DNA of 64,000 bases from Bacillota bacterium (lineage in GTDB: Bacteria > Bacillota > Proteinivoracia > UBA4975 > VEMY01), in assembly GCA_009711825.1 (NCBI GenBank), contig VEMY01000019.1:1-64000 (forward strand), given 5' to 3'. Below, piece by piece: positions 33,779 to 42,839 of this stretch. A model generated the notes under the pieces. The model saw nothing but the letters and a program-made list of their open reading frames with translations. It was not told the origin of the DNA and ran no database searches. Each line of letters opens with the position of its first letter. Positions within the stretch are counted from its first letter, which is position 1. The translations under genes and the position numbers were made by a program.

Positions 33779-34642
33779 CTAGCCCGAACGTCTTCCCGCC
33801 CGCAAGGGGTTTACCGCCCGGGTAGCGAGATAGAGTGCCGCCCCCGCCAGCGTTCCTTTCACGAGCAAAGACAGGTGCCAGAATTTCAGCCAGGGGATAT
33901 TGAAGGGATATGCCTGTTGGGTAATTTCCCGCAGCAATTCCACTCCCGGCTCGGGAAACAACCACTCAAACAGCGCCACCGGGTGCAGCAATAAAACCCA
34001 GGAAAAAATCGCATTCTGATTGCCCATTCCAAACAGAATCAGCGTGAATAAGCTGACTATAATCGCCGTGCCGCCAACTAAAAACAGGCTGAAAGCATAA
34101 CTGGCAATAACGGCAGTAATTGTCCGCTTAAACAGTGAGGAAAAAAGCAGGGAAAAGCTCCCGTAAATCAGGGCGGTGAGGATAAAGATGGCAATCAAAA
34201 TCATCAATTCTGTCGGCGAGACCCCGCCCAACAAAAATACAAAGCCATAAAGCGGGAGAGAGGCAAAAATCAGCAAAAATACAAAGCTCAGGGATGAGAA
34301 GAGTTTACCGCGGACAATTGCAAACGGGGTGAGCTGGGTGCAGACCAGCAAATCAAAGGTCTGGCGCTCCCGCTCATTGCTGAGCGCCCCGGCAGTCAAC
34401 CCCGGCACCAGGAAGAAAATCAGGCCGAACTGAATAAAGGCCAAAAACACGAACAGGGTCTGACCAACCTGGGCAAGGTCGCCGGTGCCGTAACGCAGCA
34501 TATTGGATACAGCGGCATAATTCAAAACCCCGAACCCGCCGAGAATTACCAGGTAGAGGGTGAAGAGGAGGAAGGTGCGCCAATTGCGCATCCGCAACCG
34601 CAGCTCCTTGGCCAACAACGGGTTAATGGGCAGAGTCTTCAT
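33779..34642 (-). CDS. ABC-2 type transporter permease (287 aa)
   Basis: About six hydrophobic segments in ABC2_membrane order. The conserved region NERERQTFDLLVCTQLTPFAIVRGKLFSSL after the second segment is the ABC-2 signature, and LFSSLFKRTITAVIASYAFSLFLVGG follows. It starts 20 nt before the ATPase stop, so translation is coupled. With the ATPase and the signal-peptide protein upstream it looks like a GldFG/NosFY-type system. Cargo unknown. Confidence 0.88.
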   Translation of the reverse strand: MKTLPINPLLAKELRLRMRNWRTFLLFTLYLVILGGFGVLNYAAVSNMLRYGTGDLAQVGQTLFVFLAFIQFGLIFFLVPGLTAGALSNERERQTFDLLVCTQLTPFAIVRGKLFSSLSFVFLLIFASLPLYGFVFLLGGVSPTELMILIAIFILTALIYGSFSLLFSSLFKRTITAVIASYAFSLFLVGGTAIIVSLFTLILFGMGNQNAIFSWVLLLHPVALFEWLFPEPGVELLREITQQAYPFNIPWLKFWHLSLLVKGTLAGAALYLATRAVNPLRAGRRSG

Positions 34643-35564
34643 TGCTGCTTCCCTCCGTAATCTGCATAAATATTTCTTCCAAATTGCCTGAGCGGGGGGT
34701 AAAGCTGTATAGCGTAAACCGGTTGCCCAGCTCCTTGAGCAAAGCGGCCTGCTGATTTTTGTCGCCGCTAAACATAAACTCGAGACTGCCGGTATTAGTA
34801 ATGTTCACGTCCCGGACCGCCTGCTGTTCTAAGAGCCAGAGCCGGGCATCTTCTGTCCGGTCAGCCACCGCGGCCTCAATGACTGCGTTGCCGCTGACCC
34901 GGGCAAGGATTTCGGTAATCGAGCCACAGAGGGGCATCTCTCCGTTGCTGATTACCCCCACATGGGTGCAGAGCTGAGACAGTTCCGCTAGTATATGGGA
35001 GCTAATAACAATTGTCTTGCCCATGCGTTGAAGCTCCCGGAGAATGTTCCTGAGCTCCACCCGGGCCCGGGGGTCAAGGCCGGAAGCCGGTTCATCGAGA
35101 ATCAGGACCGGAGGCTGATGGATTAAGGTGCGTGCCAGGCATAAACGCTGTTTCATACCCCGGGAGAGATTGTTCACAAAATCGTCACGCTTTGAGCTCA
35201 GTCCCACCAGCTCTAACAAGTCAGGCATCATCCCGCGCACTTCCGGCACAGAACAGCCTGAAGCTTCGCCATAGAACTCCAAGTATTCGCTGACCCTGAG
35301 GTCGTCGTAGACGCCAAAGAAGTCCGGCATATAGCCGATCAGCCGCCGGGTCCGGCGGGGATCACGAAACACCGACTGGCCGTCAATCTCAATATCACCG
35401 CGGGTGCTGGTAAGCAAAGTGGCCATGATCCGCATGGTCGTTGTCTTGCCAGCGCCGTTAGGACCAACGAAACCAAAGATACTGCCTTTATCGACATCAA
35501 AACTGATGTTATTTACGGCGGTGAAGTTGCCGTACTGCTTAGTCAGGTTTTTGACAGCAATCAT
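34623..35564 (-). CDS. ABC transporter ATP-binding protein, GldA/CcmA-like (313 aa)
   Basis: Walker A GPNGAGKTT, Q-loop YMPDFFGVYDDL, signature LSRGMKQRL (the LSRGM variant typical of this CcmA-like group), Walker B PVLILDEPASGLD, H-loop VISSHIL. An extra C-terminal domain of about 90 residues follows, as in GldA-type ATPases. The ATG overlaps the previous stop (TAATG). It should power the permease encoded next. Confidence 0.93.
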   Translation of the reverse strand: MIAVKNLTKQYGNFTAVNNISFDVDKGSIFGFVGPNGAGKTTTMRIMATLLTSTRGDIEIDGQSVFRDPRRTRRLIGYMPDFFGVYDDLRVSEYLEFYGEASGCSVPEVRGMMPDLLELVGLSSKRDDFVNNLSRGMKQRLCLARTLIHQPPVLILDEPASGLDPRARVELRNILRELQRMGKTIVISSHILAELSQLCTHVGVISNGEMPLCGSITEILARVSGNAVIEAAVADRTEDARLWLLEQQAVRDVNITNTGSLEFMFSGDKNQQAALLKELGNRFTLYSFTPRSGNLEEIFMQITEGSSNEDSAH

Positions 35565-37807
35565 TACCTGATCCCCCCATTCTGGACCGTAATATAGAGA
35601 CTGTTACCGGAAAAGGCGAACTGACCACTATCCATTTCCAATCGGAACATCAAATTGTTTTCTACCAGATAGCTGCTGGGATCTGGAAGCGAAAGGGACT
35701 GTCCCTGACGCCCAACCTGAATAGAATCCAATTCTTCCCATTCCTGATTAGCCTGTGACCAAATTAATAACTTGCCTGTCCCCTGTCCCCAGAATTCTTC
35801 AAAGGTCAGGTGAAATACGCCTCGGGCAGGATCCAGGTTTTCCGGCAGGGTAAACCTAAACTCTCCATACTCATTGCCCTCGATAATATACATAGACTCG
35901 TTTGCCCGGGCATACTGTTCCCGTCGCGCCTGGATTGAAGGTGTCAGCCAACCTTTGGGAATGTCGACGGTGTCGCCTGTAAACTCCACATTGCTGAAGT
36001 CAGTCCCGGAGACAATGATATCTAGAACCTGAGAGCGCTCACCAATCTCATACAAAGGTTGAACTGCCTGATCGGTAAAACCAAAATAACTGATTCCGGC
36101 GCTGTTGCTTCTAAATCCCGGCGGCATACCGTGCATAGGATCGATATCATAATGGCTGAACAACGCGGTCAGATCAATGTCGTGAACGGTCTGGGCCAGG
36201 GGCACTGTTTTTGTTTCTCCCTTTGCCAAGGGACCAACCTTATACAGAGAATTTCCCACCTGAAGATAACCGTCAAACATTTCTCTATCGAGGGTATTGA
36301 CGATTGTAACTTCTGCATGTCCGTCATCTACACGGACATCAAACTGGATTGTGCCAGGGAAGTCAATTACATCACCGCCATAAAGCCGTTGCACTGACCA
36401 GAGCGGCGGGTTAATTATTTGGACATCCTGCCCCCGAACGGTGGTGCCGCTTGCCGGGACAAGATACCTCCATTGGCTCTCGGTGTTAATCGTCCCCCGG
36501 GAAGGGATATAGAGTCCGCCCAGAGTTTCCACGTGCATACGTTCTTGCTGCAACAGCTCCACAATCCCAATTTGGTACGTAATGCGTTCGGTGCTGCGCC
36601 CGCCACTCCCGACCATAAAGGTGCCGGTGGTAAAGATGATTGCCGCCAGCGGTATCGTCACCCACGCCCAATCCAGTCGCTTCAAGCGCCGCAGAACAAG
36701 AAAGTTAACCGGGCCCAGTAACACTACATATATAAATAAACCAAGGAAAACTCGCGATGGCGTCAAACCGCCCAGGCTCATTTCACTGCCATAAAGTCTG
36801 CCGAAGAGACTACTCAGCAACCAGTGGTCCACAACCAGCCGGCTGCCAGCTTCATTTGCGCCGGCGTTGGCCAGCAGATAGCGCCAGTACTCTTCAAAGT
36901 TCAAGGCGTTATCAAATGGCGCCGCCTCCAAATTCAGGGTTGAATAAAAAACGCGGCCATTGCCAAAGCTTTTGGTCAGCAGCAAGGGCTGCTGGCCGGT
37001 GGTCAACAAAACATCGCCGGCTACCGAACCGGTGACCACGGGAATCGGGCCAGTTACGGTGGCAGGAAACTGAAAGAAAGGACTCTCGGGCTGCAATTCT
37101 TCAGTAGTGGTAACGCCAGTCCCCACAAAGGGCAACAAGTCAGAGTCCACCAGCGCCTGATTGCGCTGCCAGTTGCTGCCGCCACTGATAATCAACGTGC
37201 CACCGCCGCCCACCCAGTCGGAGAGGTTTTGGATTTGTTCCGGCCGTAAATTCAATGTGCCCGGATCGCTAAGCACGATGAAGGAAAAGTTGCGCATAAA
37301 CATGGAATTGTTAAAATGCACCGGGTCCATTGCCACAGGAGACAACGCTGGTTCCACGGTGGTCAAGCGCTGCCAGGGTGCCAATGAATCGGTCACAATG
37401 CCTGCGTAATGTATTGGCTCGTAGACTTGCCGGTCAACAACTACGTCCACGGAATTTATTTCCCGGCCACGGCCATCCAGAATAGCCACGGTAGCGCGGC
37501 TTGCCCAATCGGAGAAGAAATAATTGGCCATCTCCTGAGGAGGTAGGTAGAACTCCAGTGTCACTTCCTTGCCTTGCTCAATAAAAACTTCCTGCTGCAT
37601 TCTTCCGCGATGGCGGACTTCTACCACTCCCTGAATGTCCTGGTCGCCGGTATTCTGCACAGTTACATGCAACAGGTTCCATTGATTGGTGAAAATCTGG
37701 CCGTCAAAATTCACTCCGTATTCGATTTCTGCCTCCGCTGCCCAAGCCGACAGAGGTACGGCGACAATAAATGCCACAAACAGGAGCAGTATTCCTAATC
37801 GCTTCAT
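35564..37807 (-). CDS. Signal-peptide-bearing membrane protein with large extracytoplasmic domains (747 aa)
   Basis: Signal peptide MKRLGILLLFVAFIVAVPLSAWAAEAE, an Ig-like N-terminal domain, then an amidotransferase-like segment (MFMRNFSFIVLSDPGTL...LSDWVGGGGTLIISGG, FGNGRVFYSTLN), two membrane segments at about 365-415 with VFLGLFIYVVLLGPVNFLVLRRL, and a C-terminal beta-rich domain. It resembles GldG/DUF4350-type proteins that travel with ABC-2 transporters. The ATG at 37807 lies 8 nt after GGGAG; the ATG at 37813 is too close. It is the first gene of the ABC unit. Probably an outer-face partner of the transporter; no enzyme activity is expected. Confidence 0.8.
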   Translation of the reverse strand: MKRLGILLLFVAFIVAVPLSAWAAEAEIEYGVNFDGQIFTNQWNLLHVTVQNTGDQDIQGVVEVRHRGRMQQEVFIEQGKEVTLEFYLPPQEMANYFFSDWASRATVAILDGRGREINSVDVVVDRQVYEPIHYAGIVTDSLAPWQRLTTVEPALSPVAMDPVHFNNSMFMRNFSFIVLSDPGTLNLRPEQIQNLSDWVGGGGTLIISGGSNWQRNQALVDSDLLPFVGTGVTTTEELQPESPFFQFPATVTGPIPVVTGSVAGDVLLTTGQQPLLLTKSFGNGRVFYSTLNLEAAPFDNALNFEEYWRYLLANAGANEAGSRLVVDHWLLSSLFGRLYGSEMSLGGLTPSRVFLGLFIYVVLLGPVNFLVLRRLKRLDWAWVTIPLAAIIFTTGTFMVGSGGRSTERITYQIGIVELLQQERMHVETLGGLYIPSRGTINTESQWRYLVPASGTTVRGQDVQIINPPLWSVQRLYGGDVIDFPGTIQFDVRVDDGHAEVTIVNTLDREMFDGYLQVGNSLYKVGPLAKGETKTVPLAQTVHDIDLTALFSHYDIDPMHGMPPGFRSNSAGISYFGFTDQAVQPLYEIGERSQVLDIIVSGTDFSNVEFTGDTVDIPKGWLTPSIQARREQYARANESMYIIEGNEYGEFRFTLPENLDPARGVFHLTFEEFWGQGTGKLLIWSQANQEWEELDSIQVGRQGQSLSLPDPSSYLVENNLMFRLEMDSGQFAFSGNSLYITVQNGGIR

Positions 37808-37825
37808 ACCCATCTCTCCCTCTAA

Positions 37826-38563
37826 TCAACGCTCATATATATCACATTCTACATTTTCTGCCTCCAGGGCAGTAACAACAACGCGCCGCAACCAGGTAAG
37901 GCGGAGCAAAACTCCGGCCAGTTCGGAGGCCCTCCTCCGGTCATCGGCGGTGTCCGCCTGGTTGATTAGGCAGGTAACATGCGGGTAATCCCAGTAGCGC
38001 CCGTAGGAACGGGGGTGGGCGATGATTTCCTGTACCCGTTCCGCAGTGAGCATCGTTCCCAGAGTCAAAGCGAGATGACGCTCCGCCAGTTCGGTCCGCT
38101 GAAAATTTTCCGGCCCCAGGGGCTTATCCAGGCAGCTGAGACCGAGCACTAGCACCAGCAGGCCTGACCCGCAGAACACCGGCTCATATTCGGCTGGGAA
38201 TTTTAGGGGCCGATTCCGGGACCCGTCAGCTTCATAAACAAGTAAATCGATGCCGGGCAGCCCGGCCAGCGCTTCAACCCAGGAACAGGGCACACCGACG
38301 ACTTTGTCATTCTCTACACCCTGCCCCACCAGGACAGGGCGGGAAGCGGCCTGCACCGTTTTCACCACAGTCTGCAGGTCAGTATTCAGCATCAGCGGCA
38401 CTTCAGGCGAGGGCACATACATGCGGGTAGTGGTGGCGAGCACCACTTTCTTTCCGACAGCAGCCTGTTCCTTGGCCAGGTGGAACAGTGCCGTAGTCTT
38501 GCCACCACCGCCCACCAACGCCACTTGCTTATGCTTATTTACACCCAGGGCTTCCGCTAACAC
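37826..38563 (-). CDS. yqeC: Selenium-dependent hydroxylase accessory protein YqeC (245 aa)
   Basis: ATP/GTP-binding protein with P-loop GGGGKTT (about residues 18-24) and the YqeC-type phrase LVYEADGSRNRPLKFPAEYEPV. It ends with ADTADDRRRA. In known genomes yqeC travels with yqeB and selenium-dependent molybdenum hydroxylases, for which it is thought to be a maturation factor. It overlaps yqeB by 29 nt. The start is a likely internal one around 38563; the overlap with yqeB is unusual in length but in keeping with the operon. Confidence 0.85.
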   Translation of the reverse strand: MLAEALGVNKHKQVALVGGGGKTTALFHLAKEQAAVGKKVVLATTTRMYVPSPEVPLMLNTDLQTVVKTVQAASRPVLVGQGVENDKVVGVPCSWVEALAGLPGIDLLVYEADGSRNRPLKFPAEYEPVFCGSGLLVLVLGLSCLDKPLGPENFQRTELAERHLALTLGTMLTAERVQEIIAHPRSYGRYWDYPHVTCLINQADTADDRRRASELAGVLLRLTWLRRVVVTALEAENVECDIYER

Positions 38564-39362
38564 GCCGATTGGCCCCGCCCCCCTTCAGATGTAAAATTGC
38601 CTCCAGCACGCCTCCGGAGATTGTCCGGGCCTTATCGGAAATAGTCGCACAATAACTGACATCTCCCCGGGGGTCAATATCTCCCAGCTTAGTGCCGGGC
38701 TGCACCCTAGTGCCAGGGAGCAATAGGCCCCGCACCACCCCGGTGATTTTTGCCGTAAGCTGCACTTCGCCAATGTGGCCAAACACGGCGCCAGCCTCGA
38801 TATTGTCGCCAATTGCCAGTTCGGACTGAAACACACCAGCCACCGGCGCTTTTAAGACGCGCTCCCTTGTGACGCCCATGATTGCTCCAGGCTCACTGGT
38901 ATTGGGAGCGGCGCTGCCCTGGTAATAGATGCGCCCCAGGTCGTGGCCGCGGTTAGTTTCGATGACAGCATGTACATCCTGACCGGCAGTAAACCCGGGC
39001 CCAAGACCGATGACAATTGGCGCGTCCACAAGTGTGGTGCCGGTATTGACCTTGGCCAAGGTCGCATCGACCAGAACATCCGGATGGAAAGACGCAGGCC
39101 GATTATTGCCGTAATACACAGCAATAATCCCGTCTGAGGCCAAAGTCAGCGCATGCCCGGCATCGTCTGTAGCCACCGCCCGCACACCTTCCACCACCTG
39201 CTCGCCGTCAATCACCGCCTGGGCGAAGGACACCTGACGGCGCACGGCCAATGGGCGCGCTAACTCGGTCATAACTATAGAAAAACCGGCATTAAATAAA
39301 CGGTGAGCACAGCCGCTGGCCATCTCACCGGAGCCGCGAAACGCTACTAACATTTCATTCAC
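38535..39362 (-). CDS. yqeB: EF2563-family selenium-dependent molybdenum hydroxylase system protein YqeB (275 aa)
   Basis: The protein starts MNEMLVAFRGSGEMASGCAHRLFNAGFSIVMTELARPLAVRRQVSFAQAVIDGEQVVEG, which is the family signature (GSGEMASGCAHRL, then PLAVRR...FAQAV). A C-terminal region with repeats like biotinyl or lipoyl-type beta hammerheads (APVAGVFQSELAIGDNIEAGAVFGHIG) follows. The family is associated with selenium-dependent xanthine dehydrogenase or nicotinate hydroxylase maturation. It overlaps the mocA-like gene start by 4 nt. There is no hydroxylase gene in the window. Confidence 0.9.
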   Translation of the reverse strand: MNEMLVAFRGSGEMASGCAHRLFNAGFSIVMTELARPLAVRRQVSFAQAVIDGEQVVEGVRAVATDDAGHALTLASDGIIAVYYGNNRPASFHPDVLVDATLAKVNTGTTLVDAPIVIGLGPGFTAGQDVHAVIETNRGHDLGRIYYQGSAAPNTSEPGAIMGVTRERVLKAPVAGVFQSELAIGDNIEAGAVFGHIGEVQLTAKITGVVRGLLLPGTRVQPGTKLGDIDPRGDVSYCATISDKARTISGGVLEAILHLKGGGANRRVSGSPGCK

Positions 39363-39973
39363 TCCTGTTCCTCATGGGGCCTGTACTTTACGTAATCCCC
39401 GGGGGTATCCAAATCAATAACTATACTCTCCTCAGCCAGGTCTAAATAGCGAACCCGCTGGGGGTAGCGAAGCAAAAGCTCCCGCAATCCTTTATCTGCT
39501 GTGGTAAGCTCCTGAATCTCAGGAATTAAACTCTTCCCAAACAGCACCGGGTGCCCCCGTCGCCCATTGTACACAGGGACGAGTATGTCCGGGCGTTCCT
39601 CCTGCCAGCATCTGATTAAGGTAGCTAATACCGAACGCCCCACAAGCGGCTGGTCCCCCAATGCCAGCAAGAAGGCGGCACTGGTCGCAGGAAGTCCGGC
39701 CACACCTCGCTGGATGGACGACAGCATGCCGCTGGCATAGTCCCGGTTCTCCAGGACCTCTAACCGGGGATCACTTACCTTCTCCAGCAGCGGACGGATA
39801 GTGTCAGCGCCGGCGCCTACGATCACCCGGACAGTATCGTCAATCTCCGGGCAGGCAAGGATAGTATCCGTCACCGCTTCAACAATTGTCTTGTCGTCCC
39901 GCCAGGGCAAAAGCTGCTTTAGGCGGCCCATGCGGGTGCTCTTACCAGCAGCAAGAATAACAGCAGACAGCAT
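39359..39973 (-). CDS. mocA: Molybdenum cofactor cytidylyltransferase-like protein, MocA family (204 aa)
   Basis: Nucleotidyltransferase with the signature LAAGKSTRMGRLKQLLPW (about residues 7-24), then NRDYASGMLSSIQRG, a metal-binding LALGDQPLV, and RRGHPVLFGKSLIPEI. These match MocA, which transfers CMP or GMP to molybdopterin for molybdenum hydroxylases. First gene of the mocA-yqeB-yqeC operon, divergent from a small membrane-anchored protein. The cytidylyl versus guanylyl specificity cannot be read from the sequence with confidence. Confidence 0.87.
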   Translation of the reverse strand: MLSAVILAAGKSTRMGRLKQLLPWRDDKTIVEAVTDTILACPEIDDTVRVIVGAGADTIRPLLEKVSDPRLEVLENRDYASGMLSSIQRGVAGLPATSAAFLLALGDQPLVGRSVLATLIRCWQEERPDILVPVYNGRRGHPVLFGKSLIPEIQELTTADKGLRELLLRYPQRVRYLDLAEESIVIDLDTPGDYVKYRPHEEQE

Positions 39974-40115
39974 ACTAGCACTCCCCGTCCAAATTTGCGT
40001 TCCAGCCAGTAGTGTAATTTTACACCCTGGACACGAAAAATACCACTATGGCAGGACATCAGGTTTAAGTCATGATAAACTACGGATAAGAAGTCAGATT
40101 CTGGGAGAGAGGGAA

Positions 40116-40553
40116 ATGAGCAAAAAGATTATCATTGGCGCTGCGTGTATCGTAATCCTGCTGATTGTCACTGGCTTATTCTTGATTGAAAGGGAAGATT
40201 TCGCCCACACGTTGGTTCTAGAGCCAGTTGAATCGCAAGCGGCCACTTCAGCGAACCTGGAGGGGGAAACTTTCCAACTCAGCGGACGTATCACTAAATA
40301 CCCCTTCGGCTACTATGCCATCGACGGAATTGCTTTGATTGACGGTGTCGAGCTAAACCTGGAATCATATAAGAGCATACATGAGGATGATTTCTTTATG
40401 CTGGATTTCTCTAACTATCAGCGCACTATCAGCGGCACTGTTTTTCTCAACGAACCGATCTGGGGAGACCTGGAGCAAAGCATCCGGGTGCAGATTCGTG
40501 GCCTGCAATGGTTCGAGCAATTCGAAGAACATACAGGCATACCGATTAATTAG
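40116..40553 (+). CDS. Small membrane-anchored protein of unknown function (145 aa)
   Basis: ATG at 40116 follows AGAGGGAA. Residues 4-23 (KIIIGAACIVILLIVTGLFL) form one membrane anchor with the rest outside the cell. The remainder has OB-fold-like spacing (FQLSGRITKYPFGYYAIDGIALIDGVELNLESY, ISGTVFLNEPI, QIRGLQW) but I cannot name a family. Not in an operon; a strong terminator follows. Confidence 0.65.
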   Translation: MSKKIIIGAACIVILLIVTGLFLIEREDFAHTLVLEPVESQAATSANLEGETFQLSGRITKYPFGYYAIDGIALIDGVELNLESYKSIHEDDFFMLDFSNYQRTISGTVFLNEPIWGDLEQSIRVQIRGLQWFEQFEEHTGIPIN

Positions 40554-40554
40554 C

Positions 40555-40583
40555 AATGGCGGCCAGCGGCCGCCATTTTTTTG
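40555..40583 (+). terminator. Strong intrinsic terminator
   Basis: Ten-base-pair stem AATGGCGGCC (40555-40564) with GGCCGCCATT (40568-40577), loop AGC, then seven Ts. It ends the small membrane protein transcript and faces the convergent peptidase gene. Confidence 0.88.
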
Positions 40584-40623
40584 TCTATAATCTTATCACT
40601 GTAAAACGTCAGGCCGGTAAAAA

Positions 40624-42126
40624 TCAGCCGTTTATGTCTGCCACCAGAGCATCGACTGCCAGGGGCTTGCCGGTGTTTTCCTCCAGCTTCTGCCGCCAGG
40701 GCTTGAGGGCGCCGGGAGCAATGTACTGCTCTAAAACAAAGTCCACCGCTTCCCGAGTATGATGTAATGGGCCAAACCTTGCCTCCAGGTCGTGATGAAT
40801 CTGACTGGCGATTACATCGGCCAATACATAATTCTGCCAGTAAACCGGGAAGTTCAGGAACCAGGCATTGGCAGCCCAACGCGGGCTGGCATTTGCAGAG
40901 CACCCCAGCACCCAGGCCTCAGTTTCGCCTAAGACGGCATCCGGATTGATGGCGGTGTTGCGGTAGAGTTTATACTCGAACAGGGCGTATGCGGTGCGCT
41001 GACGCAGATAATGGAACTGTGGCCCGCGGGCAGCTTCCAGGGCAAGCTGCACCTGGTTGTGGTCTAAGCCCCGTTCTTTCAGCCAGCGTTCATTACCAGG
41101 CACATAGCCAAACACCTCGGCGATGGCTTCGTTAAATACCGACGCTTCCCGGCGCAGACTCAGATGCTCCTGTTTGTTCATCGTCCCGTGGAGGGCGTGG
41201 CCCAGCTCGTGGAACGATGTTTTATAGTAGCCGTAGCCGTCAGCCGGATTGCCGAGGATCCGAATATCATTGCGGCCCAGGGCCATGCACAACCCGTTAT
41301 ACGGGATGTCGGCAGTAATCATATGAATTCCTAATTTGTCAATATCCAACCCCATGGAATCGGCCCAGGCCCGGACAGCCGGCAGGATTCCGTCCCGGGG
41401 GAATAATGAATCGGGCACTCCGGAAGTGCTCTCCAGTATAAACTGCACATCCCAGGGCTCAATCTTATCCAGGCCCAACTTGGCAGCGCCAGCCTCAAGA
41501 ACTCCCAGGTACACTGGGTTAGTGGCTGTTACCAGAGTCTCCAACATCCCCTCGGATTCAACCAAGGACAATTCACTGCGTTCGAGAATTAAGTCGGCGT
41601 AGGTGTCATAACCCAGCTTGGCAGCTTCAGCATTGCGAAGCTCGATCAGTTCCATCAGCTTGGGCGCCATCTTTTCCGAGAGTTCGCCATAGCTGTGCCA
41701 AGCCAGCTTGCGCTGTTCCCGGTCGGGGTTGGCCCGCACTGTCTGACGGACACCGGTTATATCCACCCTTTCGCCCCCCAGCGGATACTGGTAACCAACC
41801 ATCAGGTCATTCAACTCCCGGGCCAGTTCCAATATCTTGGGTTGGGAAGCAACTCGCGCCAGTTGCAATTGGGCACGGATATTCTCCAGGCGCCGGCGCA
41901 ATACCGGTTCCTCCACCCGGGGCAACCATTCTTCCACCAAATTAGCAAAGGCCGGGTCCAGCATCATTTCCGCCCGCTGCTGCTCTAACCCCGGCAGACG
42001 GGGGTCACTGGTTTTTTCCACAAATCGGCGGTAGGAAATCTTGGAGATTTCGTTTGAGACATCCTCTAGTTTCCGCTCCCGCTGATCGAGAAAAGCTTGC
42101 AGTTGCTTACTGTCGGTAAAATTCAT
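40624..42126 (-). CDS. M3-family oligoendopeptidase (500 aa)
   Basis: Zinc metallopeptidase with the HELGHALHG motif (in SFHELGHALHGTMNKQ, catalytic His-Glu-x-x-His at about residue 300) and the M3-type third ligand Glu in EASVFNEAIAEVFG. It is at the short end for the oligoendopeptidase F group. The ATG at 42126 lies after GGAGGAG with the right spacing, better than the ATG at 42141. It directly follows the peptide deformylase-like gene (16 nt). Probably cleaves peptides in the cytoplasm; no signal peptide. Confidence 0.92.
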   Translation of the reverse strand: MNFTDSKQLQAFLDQRERKLEDVSNEISKISYRRFVEKTSDPRLPGLEQQRAEMMLDPAFANLVEEWLPRVEEPVLRRRLENIRAQLQLARVASQPKILELARELNDLMVGYQYPLGGERVDITGVRQTVRANPDREQRKLAWHSYGELSEKMAPKLMELIELRNAEAAKLGYDTYADLILERSELSLVESEGMLETLVTATNPVYLGVLEAGAAKLGLDKIEPWDVQFILESTSGVPDSLFPRDGILPAVRAWADSMGLDIDKLGIHMITADIPYNGLCMALGRNDIRILGNPADGYGYYKTSFHELGHALHGTMNKQEHLSLRREASVFNEAIAEVFGYVPGNERWLKERGLDHNQVQLALEAARGPQFHYLRQRTAYALFEYKLYRNTAINPDAVLGETEAWVLGCSANASPRWAANAWFLNFPVYWQNYVLADVIASQIHHDLEARFGPLHHTREAVDFVLEQYIAPGALKPWRQKLEENTGKPLAVDALVADING

Positions 42127-42141
42127 CAGACACTCCTCCAT

Positions 42142-42663
42142 CTATTCTTCTTCAGGCTCCCAATAACGGGAGAAATACTCACCGGTGGTGCATAACGTAC
42201 TTAAATCGGCAACCAGGTCAATAGCCAGCCTGCCGTCGAGATGCTCGATTTCATGTTGAAAAAGTTCTGCCATTGAACCATCGGCTTCTGTTATTCGGGA
42301 TTGCCAGTCCAGATCCCGATACTCCACAGTTACTTCCCGGTGTCGGCTTACTTTAAACCAAATGCCCGGGTAACTGAAACAGGCGTCCCAAACCTCAAAC
42401 TGCTCGGGACTTTTTTTAATGATGCGGGGATTGATCAACACCAGGGGCTGGCCCTTGTTGGTTATGGCCACCACCCGTTTGGAAACGCCAACTTGCGGCG
42501 CTGCTATCCCCCGGCCAAAACCGTTATTCTGACGGAAATCCAAAAGGGTGTCGTACATGTCCAATACCAAATCGTTGATTTCGGGGAGTTCCTCCCGTTT
42601 AACCGGTCGACTGGGTTGTCGCAAAAGCGGATTGCCTAACTCAATAATCGGGCGTACAGCCAT
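42142..42663 (-). CDS. Peptide deformylase-like protein (173 aa)
   Basis: Contains the three deformylase motifs with variation: GRGIAAPQVG (motif 1, normally GxGxAAxQ), WDACFSYPG in place of EGCLS, and QHEIEHLDG (motif 3, HExxHxDG). The metal ligands Cys, His and His are all retained, so activity is plausible. The second motif lacks the usual Glu-Gly before Cys, as in several deformylase-like paralogues. ATG at 42663 after GGAGGTGATTTGTT. The neighbouring gene is an M3 peptidase, consistent with peptide processing or turnover. It may be a second deformylase rather than the essential one. Confidence 0.85.
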   Translation of the reverse strand: MAVRPIIELGNPLLRQPSRPVKREELPEINDLVLDMYDTLLDFRQNNGFGRGIAAPQVGVSKRVVAITNKGQPLVLINPRIIKKSPEQFEVWDACFSYPGIWFKVSRHREVTVEYRDLDWQSRITEADGSMAELFQHEIEHLDGRLAIDLVADLSTLCTTGEYFSRYWEPEEE

Positions 42664-42791
42664 AACAAATCACCTCCACCAACTATTTCGACATACGACA
42701 TATCATTCCTGCGCCGCATATGAAAAAACCGTGGATTTGCACAAAAAGCACGCCACCTGAAAACATATACATTAACTCCAATTGCTGGTAT

Positions 42792-42797
42792 TATAAT
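42792..42797 (+). promoter_or_regulatory. -10 element for the GNAT/ATP-grasp operon
   Basis: TATAAT at 42792-42797, about 43 nt before the start codon. No clear -35 at the right distance (ACATTA, 42769-42774). Weak support. Confidence 0.35.
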
Positions 42798-42839
42798 GGT
42801 ACTTGCTCTGTGCATACTGCACCGCAAAGGAGGCCGGGT

